From Paraburkholderia piptadeniae (GTDB lineage Bacteria > Pseudomonadota > Gammaproteobacteria > Burkholderiales > Burkholderiaceae): a DNA stretch of 64,000 nucleotides. Below are positions 16,379-25,191 of this stretch, piece by piece. The position numbers and the translations under genes were made by a program. Every line of letters begins with the position of its first letter. Within the stretch, counting starts at the first letter, position 1. The DNA is taken from contig NZ_CYGY02000011.1 of NCBI RefSeq assembly GCF_900007165.1, positions 124,001 through 188,000 of the forward strand. The letters are read 5' to 3'. The notes under the pieces are model-generated. The model was not told where the DNA came from. It searched no databases and saw only the letters and a program-made list of their open reading frames with translations.

Positions 16379-17764
16379 TCACCCACCCGGCTCGGGCGCG
16401 ATGTTCTGATTCAGGCGGAACAGGTTCGTCGGGTCGTACTTTGCCTTGATCGACGCGAGCCGACCGAGCTTGGTTCCATACGCTGCCTGCAATCCGTCAA
16501 CGCCCTCGTCGCCGCCCAGGTAGTTGACGTACGCACCGGGCGCTGTGTACGGACGCAGCGCGTCGAGCAGCTCGCGCGTCCATGCAATGTTCCGCTCACT
16601 ATCCTTCGCATCGGACCATGCAGACGTGACCACGATATTCCACGGCCAGTTGCGATGGCCGAAGGCGGTCGCGGATTCGGGAACACGGCTCCATGCGCTA
16701 TTGCCATAATTCTCCAGCACGATCACGGTCTGCCGTGACGGGACACGCGCAAAACGATCGACCACGATATCGACGGCCGCGTCGTCGAGTGCCTTGAGAT
16801 AGCTCGATTTCCAATAGCCGTGCAGGCCCGGCGGCCACAGGAAATCCGCCATGCGCTGAGCTTCGTTGTATGGCGTCGGTGCGAACTTGTCGACAAGGGG
16901 CGGCCCGTATTCGCGCAAACGCTGCAAGACTTTCTCTCCTTCTTCGACGGGACCGGCGTAGACGCCACCGAGACCTGCGACCGGGGCGCCGCGCATCGGT
17001 GGAGGCAGCGAAGGATCGTCCGGCATGTGAAACAGAAGCGCGCCTAGCGTCGATTCGTCCGGGGCTTCCGCTTCGAGATCTCGCCAGCTGCGAATCGCAC
17101 TCGCAGCTGCGCTGGCGGGATGGAGCACAATGCCGGCAAGCACGGTTCCGGCTGGATGCGCCTGGAATTCGAACGACGTCACCACGCCGAAGTTGCCTCC
17201 GCCGCCGCGTATCGCCCAGAAGAGATCCTCATTCTCGCGGCTGTTGGCCTTCACTTTGCGACCGTCGGCGAGCACTATCTCGGCGCCCAGGAGATTATCG
17301 AGCGCGAGTCCATGCTTGCGGACGAGCCAGCCGAGGCCGCCACCCAACGTGAGTCCGCTTACCCCAGTGATCGACACGAAGCCGCCCGTGGCGGCAAGGC
17401 CGTGCAACTGAAGCGCGTCATTGACGTCACCCCAATTGCAACCGCTTTCCACACGCACGGTGCGCGCCGACGGATCGACCGTGATCGCTTTCATGAGCGA
17501 CAGATCGATCACGACGCCGTCGTCGCATACCGCGTAACCAGCGACGTTGTGACCGGTGCTGCGTATGGCAAGCGGCAGGTTGTGCCTGCGTGCGAGCGTC
17601 ACGATCCTTGCCACGTCGTCGGCGTCGACGCAGCGCGCGATCAGAACAGGACGCCGGTCGATCGAGGCATTGAACACGGCACGCGCCTTGTCGTATTCCT
17701 GATCCCCCGATTGAATGATTTCGCCCTGGAAGCCCGATTGGCGAATTTCAGAAGAATTGATCAT
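16379..17764 (-). CDS. FAD-linked oxidase, berberine-bridge/6-hydroxynicotine oxidase type
   Basis: Flavoprotein of 461 residues with the PCMH FAD-binding fold followed by a C-terminal BBE segment (YVNYLGGDEG and later YDPTNLFRLNQNI). IRSTGHNVAG holds the His (about 72) that binds FAD covalently in this family. The position where bicovalent members have a Cys (before GVSGLTLGGG) is occupied by non-Cys residues, so single covalent attachment is expected. No signal peptide is visible. GGAGAAAACG before the ATG at 17764 fixes the start. The substrate may be a sugar, alcohol or N-heterocycle; nothing nearby tells which. Confidence 0.87.
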   Translation of the reverse strand: MINSSEIRQSGFQGEIIQSGDQEYDKARAVFNASIDRRPVLIARCVDADDVARIVTLARRHNLPLAIRSTGHNVAGYAVCDDGVVIDLSLMKAITVDPSARTVRVESGCNWGDVNDALQLHGLAATGGFVSITGVSGLTLGGGLGWLVRKHGLALDNLLGAEIVLADGRKVKANSRENEDLFWAIRGGGGNFGVVTSFEFQAHPAGTVLAGIVLHPASAAASAIRSWRDLEAEAPDESTLGALLFHMPDDPSLPPPMRGAPVAGLGGVYAGPVEEGEKVLQRLREYGPPLVDKFAPTPYNEAQRMADFLWPPGLHGYWKSSYLKALDDAAVDIVVDRFARVPSRQTVIVLENYGNSAWSRVPESATAFGHRNWPWNIVVTSAWSDAKDSERNIAWTRELLDALRPYTAPGAYVNYLGGDEGVDGLQAAYGTKLGRLASIKAKYDPTNLFRLNQNIAPEPGG

Positions 17765-18076
17765 CGTTTTCTCCTTCGGTGATTCGCCCGTCACTTAGTA
17801 AAACCATGTTGACGTAAAACGCTACGCAGACACGTCGGTATCCCGGCGCCGATGAAGCGTCGGCTTCTTTTCGAAAAGCGAATGGCGATCGCAGATCAGC
17901 CGACGCACTTCTCCAGCACTTCGGCGCAGGTGATCACTGACGATCGGTAAATCGGGTGGTTCAGAACGGGCGTCACTTGCGCCCGGTACGGCCCAGGTTC
18001 ACTTTAGGAAAATGTAAGCCGTATATCAAGATTCTCGACAGGATTGGTTCGATTTGCGTTGCGAACGCCGTGTAAG
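17765..18076. other. Intergenic region, no gene seen
   Basis: About 310 bases between the flavoprotein start and the stop of the HtrA-like gene, both leftward. It must hold the flavoprotein promoter, but no convincing elements were found. Confidence 0.45.
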
Positions 18077-19747
18077 TCAATTCAGCGTCTGCGCTTGCGG
18101 TGGTGTGAGCTCACGCAACTGGAATTTACGGTTGTCGTTGAACAACCAGTCCTCGAAGAGTTCTAGCTGCCCGCGTCCATTGAGCAGTTGCGCCGGCGGC
18201 TGCGGCAACGGAGAAGAGCGGCGAAGAGATGCGAGCGCAATGCTCTCAGCGTCGCCGTCGCCATTCGTCCGATACACCGAGGATTCGATCACGTGTCCAT
18301 CGCGGTCCACGACGAACGAAACCACCACAACTGAGCGCAGCATTGCCTGGGGATTGCCGTGCAGCACGTCCGACGGATTGCTCTTCTCAATGCGCTGCGC
18401 GACGGCGACCTGGTATTGGTCGAGCTGGGCGGAGGGCGCTTGCACCTCGTTCGCCATCAGATCCGGATGCGCGTCGCGCGCGGGCTTTTCGGTCCTGTTT
18501 TTCTCAGCCCTGTCGACTGGATGTGTCACCTGCCCCAAACGATCGCCGCCGCCAACTGTATCTGCGTGCCGGCTTCCGACACTCCTCGCGTCGAGGATGG
18601 TAACGGCGACGCTCATCGGTTGCCGGGCACGCACCAGTTGCACTGCGGTAGTCCCTCCGGGGCGCAGTTTTGCCACATTCTCGAGGAACGCGGTCGCGTT
18701 GCCGATCGCGCCGTCGCCGATCTGAACGATCACGTCCCCCGGCACGATGCCAGCCACTGCGGCTGGCGATTCCGGCTTGACCGCGTTGACCAGCACCCCT
18801 GACGGCTGAGGCAAGCCAAGTGCAGCGGCAACGCCCGTACTGACATCCTGCACGTCCAGACCCAGGCTATCGGGCACCCGTCCCACCGGACGTTCCTGCC
18901 GGCTTTGCAAAGTCTTCAACAGGACATTGGCAGCGTCGACGGGAATGGCAAACGTTATTCCCGTATGTCCATCGACATCCGGGTGCATCTGCACGCCGAT
19001 GCCGATCACCTGGCCGGCCCGGTTGAACAGCGGACCGCCGGAATTGTCGGGATTCGTCGCTACCTCGGTCTGGAAAAACGTAAGCCGCTGGCCATTGACA
19101 AGCGTGGTTGGCACAGCGCTCACGATGCCCACTGCCACCACGTTGTCCCCTGCAGACGTCGTTCCGATCGCAAGTACCGGTTCGCCGACGAGTACGTGTG
19201 AAGCGTCGCCTAGCCTGACGACGGGCAGATTCGTTGCGTCGATCTTGAGAATCGCCACGTCGCTTGCGGTATCGACCGACAGCACCTTCGCCTTGTACGC
19301 ACGATGGTCGGTCATGGTAACCGTCACATCGCGCGCATGATCGATGACATGCGCTGTCGTCAGGATGAGGCCATCGGCACTGGCGATGAAACCCGAACCA
19401 GCGCCCGTCATCACACCTGGAAAATGGCCCGTCATTGGCCGCATCGTTGGCGGCGAAGTATTGAAAAACGCAACAAGCGGATCGGCGGGATCGACGACTT
19501 CTACTGCCGGTGGCTTCTGCCTGGACTGCGCGATAACGCTGACCACGGCGGGACCATATCGGTCGACGATAGCCGGAAAACCGCCAGGCTCGCTTTCCCC
19601 TGACCCGACTGACACAGCGTCGGCTTTTCCCGGCGGAGGTTGAATGACATCGGCAGCCATCGCTGCAGGCAGTGAACCGGAAATGCCGACGACGACGGCA
19701 AGCGCGATAGTCCGCAAAGCCCTGCGAACGCGCTTCTGGAGTAACAC
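18077..19747 (-). CDS. Periplasmic HtrA/DegP-like serine protease fused to a TonB-like C-terminal domain
   Basis: A 556-residue exported protein. Residues 1-31 are a signal peptide; about 60-285 is a trypsin-like HtrA domain with His133 (TTAHVI), Asp163 (SDVAIL) and Ser236 (NPDNSGGPL); about 295-388 is one PDZ domain (AVAGIVPGDVIVQIGDG). After a polar linker, about 440-556 resembles the TonB_C domain (VVVSFVVDRDGHVIESSVYR, then SLRRSSPLPQPP). The triad is complete, but the usual Gly before Asn-Ser-Gly-Gly is Asp234. The start is GTG with CAGGAGTAGTTC. No ExbB/ExbD or TonB receptor lies nearby. HtrA quality-control function is inferred; the role of the fused domain is unknown. Confidence 0.85.
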   Translation of the reverse strand: MLLQKRVRRALRTIALAVVVGISGSLPAAMAADVIQPPPGKADAVSVGSGESEPGGFPAIVDRYGPAVVSVIAQSRQKPPAVEVVDPADPLVAFFNTSPPTMRPMTGHFPGVMTGAGSGFIASADGLILTTAHVIDHARDVTVTMTDHRAYKAKVLSVDTASDVAILKIDATNLPVVRLGDASHVLVGEPVLAIGTTSAGDNVVAVGIVSAVPTTLVNGQRLTFFQTEVATNPDNSGGPLFNRAGQVIGIGVQMHPDVDGHTGITFAIPVDAANVLLKTLQSRQERPVGRVPDSLGLDVQDVSTGVAAALGLPQPSGVLVNAVKPESPAAVAGIVPGDVIVQIGDGAIGNATAFLENVAKLRPGGTTAVQLVRARQPMSVAVTILDARSVGSRHADTVGGGDRLGQVTHPVDRAEKNRTEKPARDAHPDLMANEVQAPSAQLDQYQVAVAQRIEKSNPSDVLHGNPQAMLRSVVVVSFVVDRDGHVIESSVYRTNGDGDAESIALASLRRSSPLPQPPAQLLNGRGQLELFEDWLFNDNRKFQLRELTPPQAQTLN

Positions 19748-20235
19748 GAACTACTCCTGATTCTGCTCGTCGGTTCGACCGAACGCCTTCTGGCGGCAAT
19801 GCAACTGCTGCTAAGGATGGCGAGAAGAACCGGCACGCCTCTCGCGCGTTCGATTTACCGAAGCATACGGAGTGCCCGGTGCCGCGCTGCTGCCAGGCGC
19901 GCACTCTCGCCAGCGACCTCCAGCATCGGAGCACATCTCATCGCCCCTTGAGCCGATATAGAACTCCCCACATCAATCGCTCGAGTACATCCTCGACGCG
20001 TTAATGTTTCAATGACTGTTGCGATTTTTTTCTTCGCTCGCTCTATGGTTTGGCGCCAATTGTCAGACGAGCGTCTGCGGCGCTGAGTCGAGCCGACCTC
20101 GAACTCGAAGGATCGATGACCGCAACCGCAAAACGGTTCAAACAAGAGCCGCGCGCAACGGGTTTTCGACGAGCCGCCGCGCCGGCGCGGATTGCAGCCC
20201 TCGTTCCGCGCTGATTCATTGAAGGGAGACGTGGC
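19748..20235. other. Divergent intergenic region, no gene seen
   Basis: About 490 bases between the HtrA-like gene and the DUF4148 lipoprotein gene, which point away from each other. Both promoters should lie here. No palindrome, repeat or supported ORF stood out. Confidence 0.45.
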
Positions 20236-20544
20236 ATGAAGAACTCGCCGACGATCTGGCCAGTGCTTCTCGCATTGGCATTCTCGCTCGCTGGCTGCGT
20301 CACAGGCGTCGTGCCGGAAGGCGCGACGCATCTGAGCGCAACGCAATGCCGCGACCTCACCGCTCTCAGAAACAACGCACCCATCACGCAAGCGCGCAAC
20401 AGGAGTGAACTCGCCGCGCTAGAGGCAGCGGGGTATGACCCGTCGCGGTGGTTCGATCCGTACTATCCGGATGATCTGCAGGCGGCGCAACGTCAGGTGG
20501 ATCATTGGTATCAGCAGGATTGCCAGCAGACGCGGCCTGATTGA
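20236..20544 (+). CDS. DUF4148-type lipoprotein
   Basis: A 102-residue predicted outer-membrane or periplasmic lipoprotein. The signal ends in the lipobox LAGC (Cys about 21). The mature part has NRSELAALEAAGYDPSRW, which matches the DUF4148 motif, followed by DPYYPDDLQAAQRQVDHWY. GAAGGGAGACGTGGC precedes ATG. It precedes the DHFR-like gene by 110 bases in the same direction. The function of the family is unknown. Confidence 0.8.
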   Translation: MKNSPTIWPVLLALAFSLAGCVTGVVPEGATHLSATQCRDLTALRNNAPITQARNRSELAALEAAGYDPSRWFDPYYPDDLQAAQRQVDHWYQQDCQQTRPD

Positions 20545-20654
20545 GGCACGCGCGGCACCAGGTGCAGGCCGCCGGGCTGGTTGTCGATTCACATGCGGAT
20601 CGTTCGTCGTATATCCAAGGACCGGCGGTCGGGTCCGAAGACCTGGAGAACAAC

Positions 20655-21272
20655 ATGCGCAAGCTCATCGTTTCCGTTTTCATCAGTCTGGATGGCGTAA
20701 TTCAAGCTCCTGGCGGGCCTCAAGAAGATACCAGCGACGAATTCCGCTTTGGTGGCTGGATCGTTCCCTATGCCGACGAAGCCATCAGCCAAAACCTGCA
20801 GGACCTGCGCTCGCAGCCGTTCGACTTGCTGCTCGGGCGCAGCACCTACGACATATTCGCGGCGTATTGGCCGCACGTACCGGCCGATTCAGGCAGCCGC
20901 GCCATCGCTGACCTGTTCAACAGCGTACCCAAGTACGTGGCCACGCATCGATCCGCTACCCTCGACTGGCAGAAAAGTCATGCGCTGGAGGGCGACCTCG
21001 CGGACGCGATCCGCGCGCTTCAACGTCAGGACGGCGCCAATCTGTTGACGTTTGGCAGCGGCGACATGGTGCGCCAATTGCTCACAGCGGGCCTGGTGGA
21101 CGAGCTTCGGCTGCTGATTTACCCCGTCATGCTTGGGCGCGGCAAGCGCTTGTTCGGCGACAACGCACTGGCGTCTGCCTTCACTCTGGCGCACTCGACC
21201 AGCACGCCCGGCGGTGTGCTGATTACGCGCTACATGCGCGACGGCGAGGTGCGCACAGGCGCGTTCGATTAA
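20655..21272 (+). CDS. Dihydrofolate-reductase-like (RibD C-terminal domain) protein
   Basis: A 205-residue soluble protein of the RibD_C/DHFR-like family. The N-terminus has MRKLIVSVFISLDGVIQAPG, the middle LLLGRSTYDIFAAYWP, and the C-terminal half NLLTFGSGDMVRQLLTAGLVDELRL and YPVMLGRGKRLF, all hallmarks. Such proteins bind NADPH; their substrates are mostly unknown and they are not the main folate DHFR. The open frame extends 38 codons further upstream, but CTGGAGAACAAC before the ATG at 20655 fixes the start. It lies just upstream of the TetR gene. Confidence 0.88.
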   Translation: MRKLIVSVFISLDGVIQAPGGPQEDTSDEFRFGGWIVPYADEAISQNLQDLRSQPFDLLLGRSTYDIFAAYWPHVPADSGSRAIADLFNSVPKYVATHRSATLDWQKSHALEGDLADAIRALQRQDGANLLTFGSGDMVRQLLTAGLVDELRLLIYPVMLGRGKRLFGDNALASAFTLAHSTSTPGGVLITRYMRDGEVRTGAFD

Positions 21273-21302
21273 ATCGATTAACAATTCCTGTAGCAAAGTA
21301 GC

Positions 21303-21331
21303 TTGACATTCTATCTAGCAGTAGATAAAGT
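21303..21331 (+). promoter_or_regulatory. Promoter with overlapping TATCTA-N4-TAGATA operator (site 1)
   Basis: TTGACA at 21303-21308 and TAAAGT at 21326-21331 are spaced by 17 bases, a good sigma-70 promoter. The inverted repeat TATCTA-GCAG-TAGATA (21312-21327) fills the spacer and touches the -10. Transcription would begin close to 21338, next to the TetR ATG at 21339. Two further copies of the repeat lie before ohr. Autorepression by the TetR protein is inferred. Confidence 0.65.
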
Positions 21332-21338
21332 GCGACCC

Positions 21339-21905
21339 ATGGAACCGACAACCACAGTTCGCGATCAGATTCTCGACCACGCCATCACGTTGATGATGCT
21401 CCGCGGTTACAACGGGTTTAGCTACCGTGACCTGTCGGGGCTGGTTGGCGTGAAGACATCGAGCATCCACTATTACTTCCCGTCGAAAGACGACCTGGTG
21501 CTCGAAGCCGTCAACCAATACAGCGGCGGCATTCTCTCCGCGCTTGGTTCTATCGACGCTTCTCTTCGGGCAGATCAGAAGCTCAGTAAGTACACAAAGC
21601 TGTTTGGCAGAACCCTCGGCGAAGGCGATCAGATCTGTCTGTGCGGCATGCTCGCCGCCGATATCGAGGCATTGCCCGATAACGTGCGCGCGGCGGTGCA
21701 GGCCTTTTTCAAGGCCAACGAAAGCTGGCTCGCAAAGGTACTTGCGCAAGGTGCGAAGGAAGGCACGTTGAACGTCAACGGCAAGCCCGAGCATGTCGCA
21801 CGAACGCTGTACGCCGCCTATCAGGGCAGCGTACTTGCAAGCCGGCTGTTCAGGACGAAGGCGCGGCTTGAAGAAATCGAGACTTCGTGGAAGGTTTCGA
21901 AGTAG
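21339..21905 (+). CDS. TetR/AcrR-family transcriptional regulator
   Basis: A 188-residue TetR regulator. The N-terminal HTH (about 10-55) has ITLMMLRGYNGFSYRDLSG and the recognition region VGVKTSSIHYYFPSKDDLV. The C-terminal ligand domain contains several Cys (ICLCGMLAADIE), as in LmrA/YxaF-like regulators. No Shine-Dalgarno sequence is visible, and the promoter at 21303-21331 would start the transcript almost at the ATG, so the message may be leaderless. A hairpin terminator follows. Its likely targets are itself and the ohr-esterase pair downstream, which carry the same operator. The inducer is unknown, perhaps an organic hydroperoxide or electrophile. Confidence 0.88.
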   Translation: MEPTTTVRDQILDHAITLMMLRGYNGFSYRDLSGLVGVKTSSIHYYFPSKDDLVLEAVNQYSGGILSALGSIDASLRADQKLSKYTKLFGRTLGEGDQICLCGMLAADIEALPDNVRAAVQAFFKANESWLAKVLAQGAKEGTLNVNGKPEHVARTLYAAYQGSVLASRLFRTKARLEEIETSWKVSK

Positions 21906-21915
21906 AGGTATTGTA

Positions 21916-21936
21916 GGCGGTCGAGCACCGCCTTTT
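21916..21936 (+). terminator. Intrinsic terminator after TetR gene
   Basis: GGCGGT-CGAGC-ACCGCC forms a 6-base GC-rich stem directly followed by TTTT, eleven bases after the stop codon. This is the clearest classical terminator in the window. Confidence 0.7.
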
Positions 21937-21952
21937 GTTCGGCTATGGCATC

Positions 21953-21968
21953 TATCTTCTAGTAGATT
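21953..21968. promoter_or_regulatory. Operator copy 2 upstream of ohr
   Basis: TATCTT-CTAG-TAGATT matches the TATCTA-N4-TAGATA pattern with one change in each arm. It lies about 115 bases upstream of the ohr start and 66 bases from copy 3 (start to start). Confidence 0.6.
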
Positions 21969-22018
21969 CATAATTGGCGATACGCATCGAAGAAGGGGTC
22001 GAGGTTCGCACGGTTGTC

Positions 22019-22034
22019 TATCTATTAGTAGATA
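22019..22034. promoter_or_regulatory. Operator copy 3 upstream of ohr
   Basis: TATCTA-TTAG-TAGATA is a perfect copy of the repeat, 48 bases upstream of the ohr start codon, where it could block its promoter. Confidence 0.65.
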
Positions 22035-22082
22035 CAAACAAATCGCACCGCATTTCAACCACTGTTTGTCAGGAGTTACATC

Positions 22083-22508
22083 ATGTCGATCGAAAAAGTT
22101 CTGTACCGCGCCCACGCTCATGCCACGGGAGGCCGCGACGGCCGCGCCGTCGTCCCCGAAGGCAAGCTCGACTTCAAGCTGGTCACGCCGCGCGAACTGG
22201 GCGGTGCGGGTGGTGAAGGCGCCAATCCGGAGCAGTTGTTCGCCGCCGGCTACAGCGCATGTTTTCTTGGCGCGATGAAGTTCGTTGCGGCGCGCGACAA
22301 GACGCCGATTCCCACGGACGTCTCCATCGACGGCAGCGTCGGCATTGGCGCGATCCCGAACGGCTTCGGCATCGAGGTCGAACTGAAGATCGCGCTGCCC
22401 GGCATGCCCCGCGACGCCGCTCAGTCGCTGATCGACAAGGCCCACATCGTGTGCCCGTACTCGAATGCAACGCGCGGCAACATCGACGTCACGTTGACGC
22501 TGGTTTGA
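22083..22508 (+). CDS. ohr: Organic hydroperoxide resistance protein (Ohr/OsmC family)
   Basis: Thiol peroxidase of 141 residues that reduces organic hydroperoxides. The two redox Cys are present: Cys60 in YSACFLGAM and Cys124 in [12 protein letters not shown], and the [12 protein letters not shown] segment is typical of Ohr. GGAGTTACATC precedes ATG. It is preceded by two copies of the TetR operator, whereas many bacteria control ohr with the MarR protein OhrR, so regulation here looks different. The esterase gene follows 37 bases after the stop and is probably co-transcribed. Confidence 0.93.
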   Translation: MSIEKVLYRAHAHATGGRDGRAVVPEGKLDFKLVTPRELGGAGGEGANPEQLFAAGYSACFLGAMKFVAARDKTPIPTDVSIDGSVGIGAIPNGFGIEVELKIALPGMPRDAAQSLIDKAHIVCPYSNATRGNIDVTLTLV

Positions 22509-22545
22509 TCGACTTCGCCGCAATGACACAATACTGGAGCACAAA

Positions 22546-23574
22546 ATGAAAACCCTGAAGCCCCTCATTCTCGCCGTCGTTCTCGCCGCGAACACCATGA
22601 TTGCTTCGGCAGCAACGCCCGCCGCGCAGGCAACGCCGGACCGCGTCACGACGGCATTCCTGACGCAGCTCAACAGCGGCACGGGTCCCGCCATCAATAC
22701 TTTGCCTCCCGCCAAGGCACGTCAGGTGCTGATCGATGCGCAGAACAGCGTGAAGGTCGACCTGTCGGGCATCGAAGTGTCGAACCGTACGATCGAACAG
22801 GACGGCATCAGCGTGCCGCTGACCATCGTGCGTCCGCAAGGTGCGACGGGCACGCTGCCCGTGTTCATGTTCTTCCACGGCGGCGGCTGGATACTCGGCG
22901 ACTTCCAGACCCACGAACGGCTCGTGCGCGACCTCGTCGTTCAATCCGGCGCGGTTGCCGTGTTCGTGAATTACACGCCTTCGCCCGAGGCTCGTTATCC
23001 TGTCGCGATCAATCAGGCGTATGCCGCAACCGAATGGGTCGCGGAACACGGCAACGAGATTGGCGTGGACGGCAGCCGTCTCGCCGTGGTCGGCAACAGC
23101 GTGGGCGGCAATATGGCGGCCGTCGTGAGCCTGATGGCGAAGGACAAGCACGGTCCGCAAATCCGCTTCCAGGGTCTGATGTGGCCCGTTACGGATGCAA
23201 ACTTCAACGATGGCTCGTACCTCGCCTACCAGAAGAACCATTTCCTGACGCGAGCCATGATGCAGTGGTTCTGGGACGCCTATACGAAGGACCCGGCGCA
23301 GAGGGCGCAGGTTTACGCTTCGCCGCTGCGTGCCTCCGAGGACGAACTGCAGGGACTGCCGCCCGCATTGATTCAGGTTGCGCAATTCGACGTGCTGCGT
23401 GACGAAGGCGAAGCATACGGACGCAAGCTCGGCGCAGCGGGCAACGAAGTCACGACGACGCGCTACAACGGCACGATCCACGATTTCGGTCTGCTCAATC
23501 CGCTCGCCTCCGATGCGCCGACGCACGCTGCGACGAAGCAACTCGCGAACGAAATCAGGACGCGGCTGCAATAG
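22546..23574 (+). CDS. Secreted HSL-family esterase/lipase
   Basis: Exported alpha/beta hydrolase of the hormone-sensitive-lipase family, 342 residues. Signal peptide about 1-23 (ending MIASAA). FFHGGGWILGDF is the HGGG oxyanion-hole motif; Ser185 in GNSVGGN is the nucleophile; Asp in FDVLRDEGEAYG and His in TIHDFGLL complete the triad. Ribosome site TGGAGCACAAA before ATG. It follows ohr closely, and the pair may be induced together through the TetR operators. The substrate is unknown; short-chain esters are usual for the family. Confidence 0.9.
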   Translation: MKTLKPLILAVVLAANTMIASAATPAAQATPDRVTTAFLTQLNSGTGPAINTLPPAKARQVLIDAQNSVKVDLSGIEVSNRTIEQDGISVPLTIVRPQGATGTLPVFMFFHGGGWILGDFQTHERLVRDLVVQSGAVAVFVNYTPSPEARYPVAINQAYAATEWVAEHGNEIGVDGSRLAVVGNSVGGNMAAVVSLMAKDKHGPQIRFQGLMWPVTDANFNDGSYLAYQKNHFLTRAMMQWFWDAYTKDPAQRAQVYASPLRASEDELQGLPPALIQVAQFDVLRDEGEAYGRKLGAAGNEVTTTRYNGTIHDFGLLNPLASDAPTHAATKQLANEIRTRLQ

Positions 23575-23634
23575 TCGTTTGATTCCCGTCGCGGTGGAGT
23601 GTCGGACAAGCCATCGTGCCGGGCTCCGGATTTC

Positions 23635-23665
23635 GGCGAGAGCGTCAACCTTGAGCGCTCTCGCC
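23635..23665 (+). terminator. Hairpin after ohr-esterase pair
   Basis: Perfect 10-base arms GGCGAGAGCG and CGCTCTCGCC flank an 11-base loop, 60 bases after the esterase stop. Only a short pyrimidine tail follows, so termination is likely but not certain. Confidence 0.6.
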
Positions 23666-23805
23666 TCTCCAACGACATTGCCCCTGCTCGACAGTTGTCT
23701 ACGTCAGGGATCACATCGCGTACATCCGCGATGTGTTTGCGAAGGCATCACTCTGCCTTTAGCTTCATGGCGCTACTTGCGCACTGAGGCGCTCGGACAC
23801 GAGAC

Positions 23806-24102
23806 TCACTTCAGGGCAGCCTGCTCACGGACGATGAACTCGGCATACCAGTCCGGCCAGTTTTCGTCGTGCTTGCCGGTTAGTTTCTCGTGCTCGCCGT
23901 GCGCGGCCGCAGCGCGGCGAAGCGCACCCGCAGGGTCCATCGACGAAGCGAATGTCGTTTCGAACATCTCCACCCTTCCGGGAAGCCGTGTCGTTACTTC
24001 CTGGAAAACCCAGCCATTTCCATCGGGATCGCTGAACGAAGCGAAAGAACTCGCGATCAAATCCCGTCTGCGAAAGATCAATGCCAGGCTCGGTGCGCAC
24101 AA
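23806..24102 (-). pseudogene. C-terminal remnant of a VOC/glyoxalase-family gene
   Basis: From about 24045 down the frame reads FASFSDPDGNGWVFQEVTTR, then LPGRV, and ends with HDENWPDWYAEFIVREQ. This is the typical C-terminal half of VOC (glyoxalase/bleomycin-resistance) proteins whose domain ends in SDPDGNGW. The N-terminal half is missing, and upstream sequence in this and other frames does not continue the family. No ribosome site precedes the first possible start. It looks like a decayed gene in a region of small fragments. Confidence 0.6.
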
Positions 24103-24171
24103 CCGAACCCAGGCCGTCGCGTCAGGAAGAGAGAAAAGCTTGATTCCCCGTCGCCGACTTCGCGTTCGACG

Positions 24172-24375
24172 TCATCTTGTCGAAGTCGCATCGTCGACTT
24201 GCATGTCGACAAACGGTGTCGCGGTCATCGCCACTGCGACGTGATCCGATGCCGGTAAAAGACCAGCAAACGCTGCGATACCTGTCGCGCACATCACCGC
24301 AACAGAGATCGCGGCGACGATGACGAGCGAACGACGGGTCGCGACGGATGCGACAAGGTTCCGCAGGATGAGCAT
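24172..24375 (-). CDS. Small exported or membrane protein, 67 residues
   Basis: The protein starts MLILRNLVASVATRRS and is followed by a hydrophobic helix of about 20 residues (LVIVAAISVAVMCATGIAAF) and a short polar tail. ACAGGAG lies six bases before the chosen ATG at 24375; a second ATG two codons earlier is too close to the ribosome site. It could be a single-pass membrane protein or carry an uncleaved signal. Not recognised; no functional hints from neighbours. Confidence 0.5.
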   Translation of the reverse strand: MLILRNLVASVATRRSLVIVAAISVAVMCATGIAAFAGLLPASDHVAVAMTATPFVDMQVDDATSTR

Positions 24376-24591
24376 GGCCATCTCCTGTATTGACGCGTCG
24401 ATGGTTTGCAACAACCACGCCAATGGAGATGGCATCCGCGCCACTCTCTTCGACATCGTGGCGTTTGGCCGTGTTATCGACGTTTGCACGCGGCGAGCGA
24501 TTGGCAAACGAATGCCTCGATGTTGGGTTCGACCCAACACAGCACCGCGCCCGCTAGCTTCAAAGCCGACACCGACACCGCCAGAGGCGTC

Positions 24592-24720
24592 TTATCGCCC
24601 GTTGCCTGCACGATGCAGGCGCTCGAACAGGCGCAATCCACTGGCAACGGTAATCGCGCCCGCGCATATCGCGCAGCCTGCGAGCGCAAGTTTCGCTTTC
24701 AAGTACTTTGCCGATTCCAT
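24592..24720 (-). CDS. Possible very small membrane protein, 42 residues
   Basis: A short frame starting MESAKYLKAKLALAGCAICA, with one hydrophobic helix and a basic tail. No clear ribosome binding site precedes the ATG, so coding status is uncertain. It resembles tiny single-pass proteins in composition only. Confidence 0.3.
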   Translation of the reverse strand: MESAKYLKAKLALAGCAICAGAITVASGLRLFERLHRAGNGR

Positions 24721-25191
24721 ATAAACGTTTTCGGCTACTGAAAGAACCATTTCACGACACGTCAACGGCGGACCTGTCACCCTTCTAGCTAACGGGCGAC
24801 AGGACAATCACATCCACCTTGGGTCTGACAGGGTTTTGGCACGTCAGCGATCTCTGCCAACGAGCGCTGTGTAGCATTTGATTAACGCGGTGGGTACTAC
24901 CACAATCATGACTTCAGGTGCCGAGCGACTTAGTGACGGGCGACTCCCCAACTTCAATTCCCGCAAGCCGCAAAACATCGATGACGAGAAAGACGTTGCA
25001 CTCGTTGCCAATGACGAACACGCGCGAAAGTACGAACGGCACATGTCTCAAACATCAGTCGAAAGGCACATTTTTTCCGTTGTTGCGGCGTAGTATTGCG
25101 TTCGGTCGGCGTAGCCTTGATTGTCGTGACACACAGGGTATCGGGAACTACCCACCGTCCCGCAAGTGTCGTCACATCGGTGCGTATTTGG
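24721..25191. other. Intergenic region before the MASE1 kinase
   Basis: About 470 bases with no supported gene. It leads into a 9-base tandem repeat directly in front of the kinase start. Confidence 0.45.

Noticed and set aside
18077..19747. HtrA-like protease considered as catalytically dead
   Set aside because: His133, Asp163 and Ser236 are all present; only the preceding Gly is changed to Asp, so inactivity cannot be claimed.
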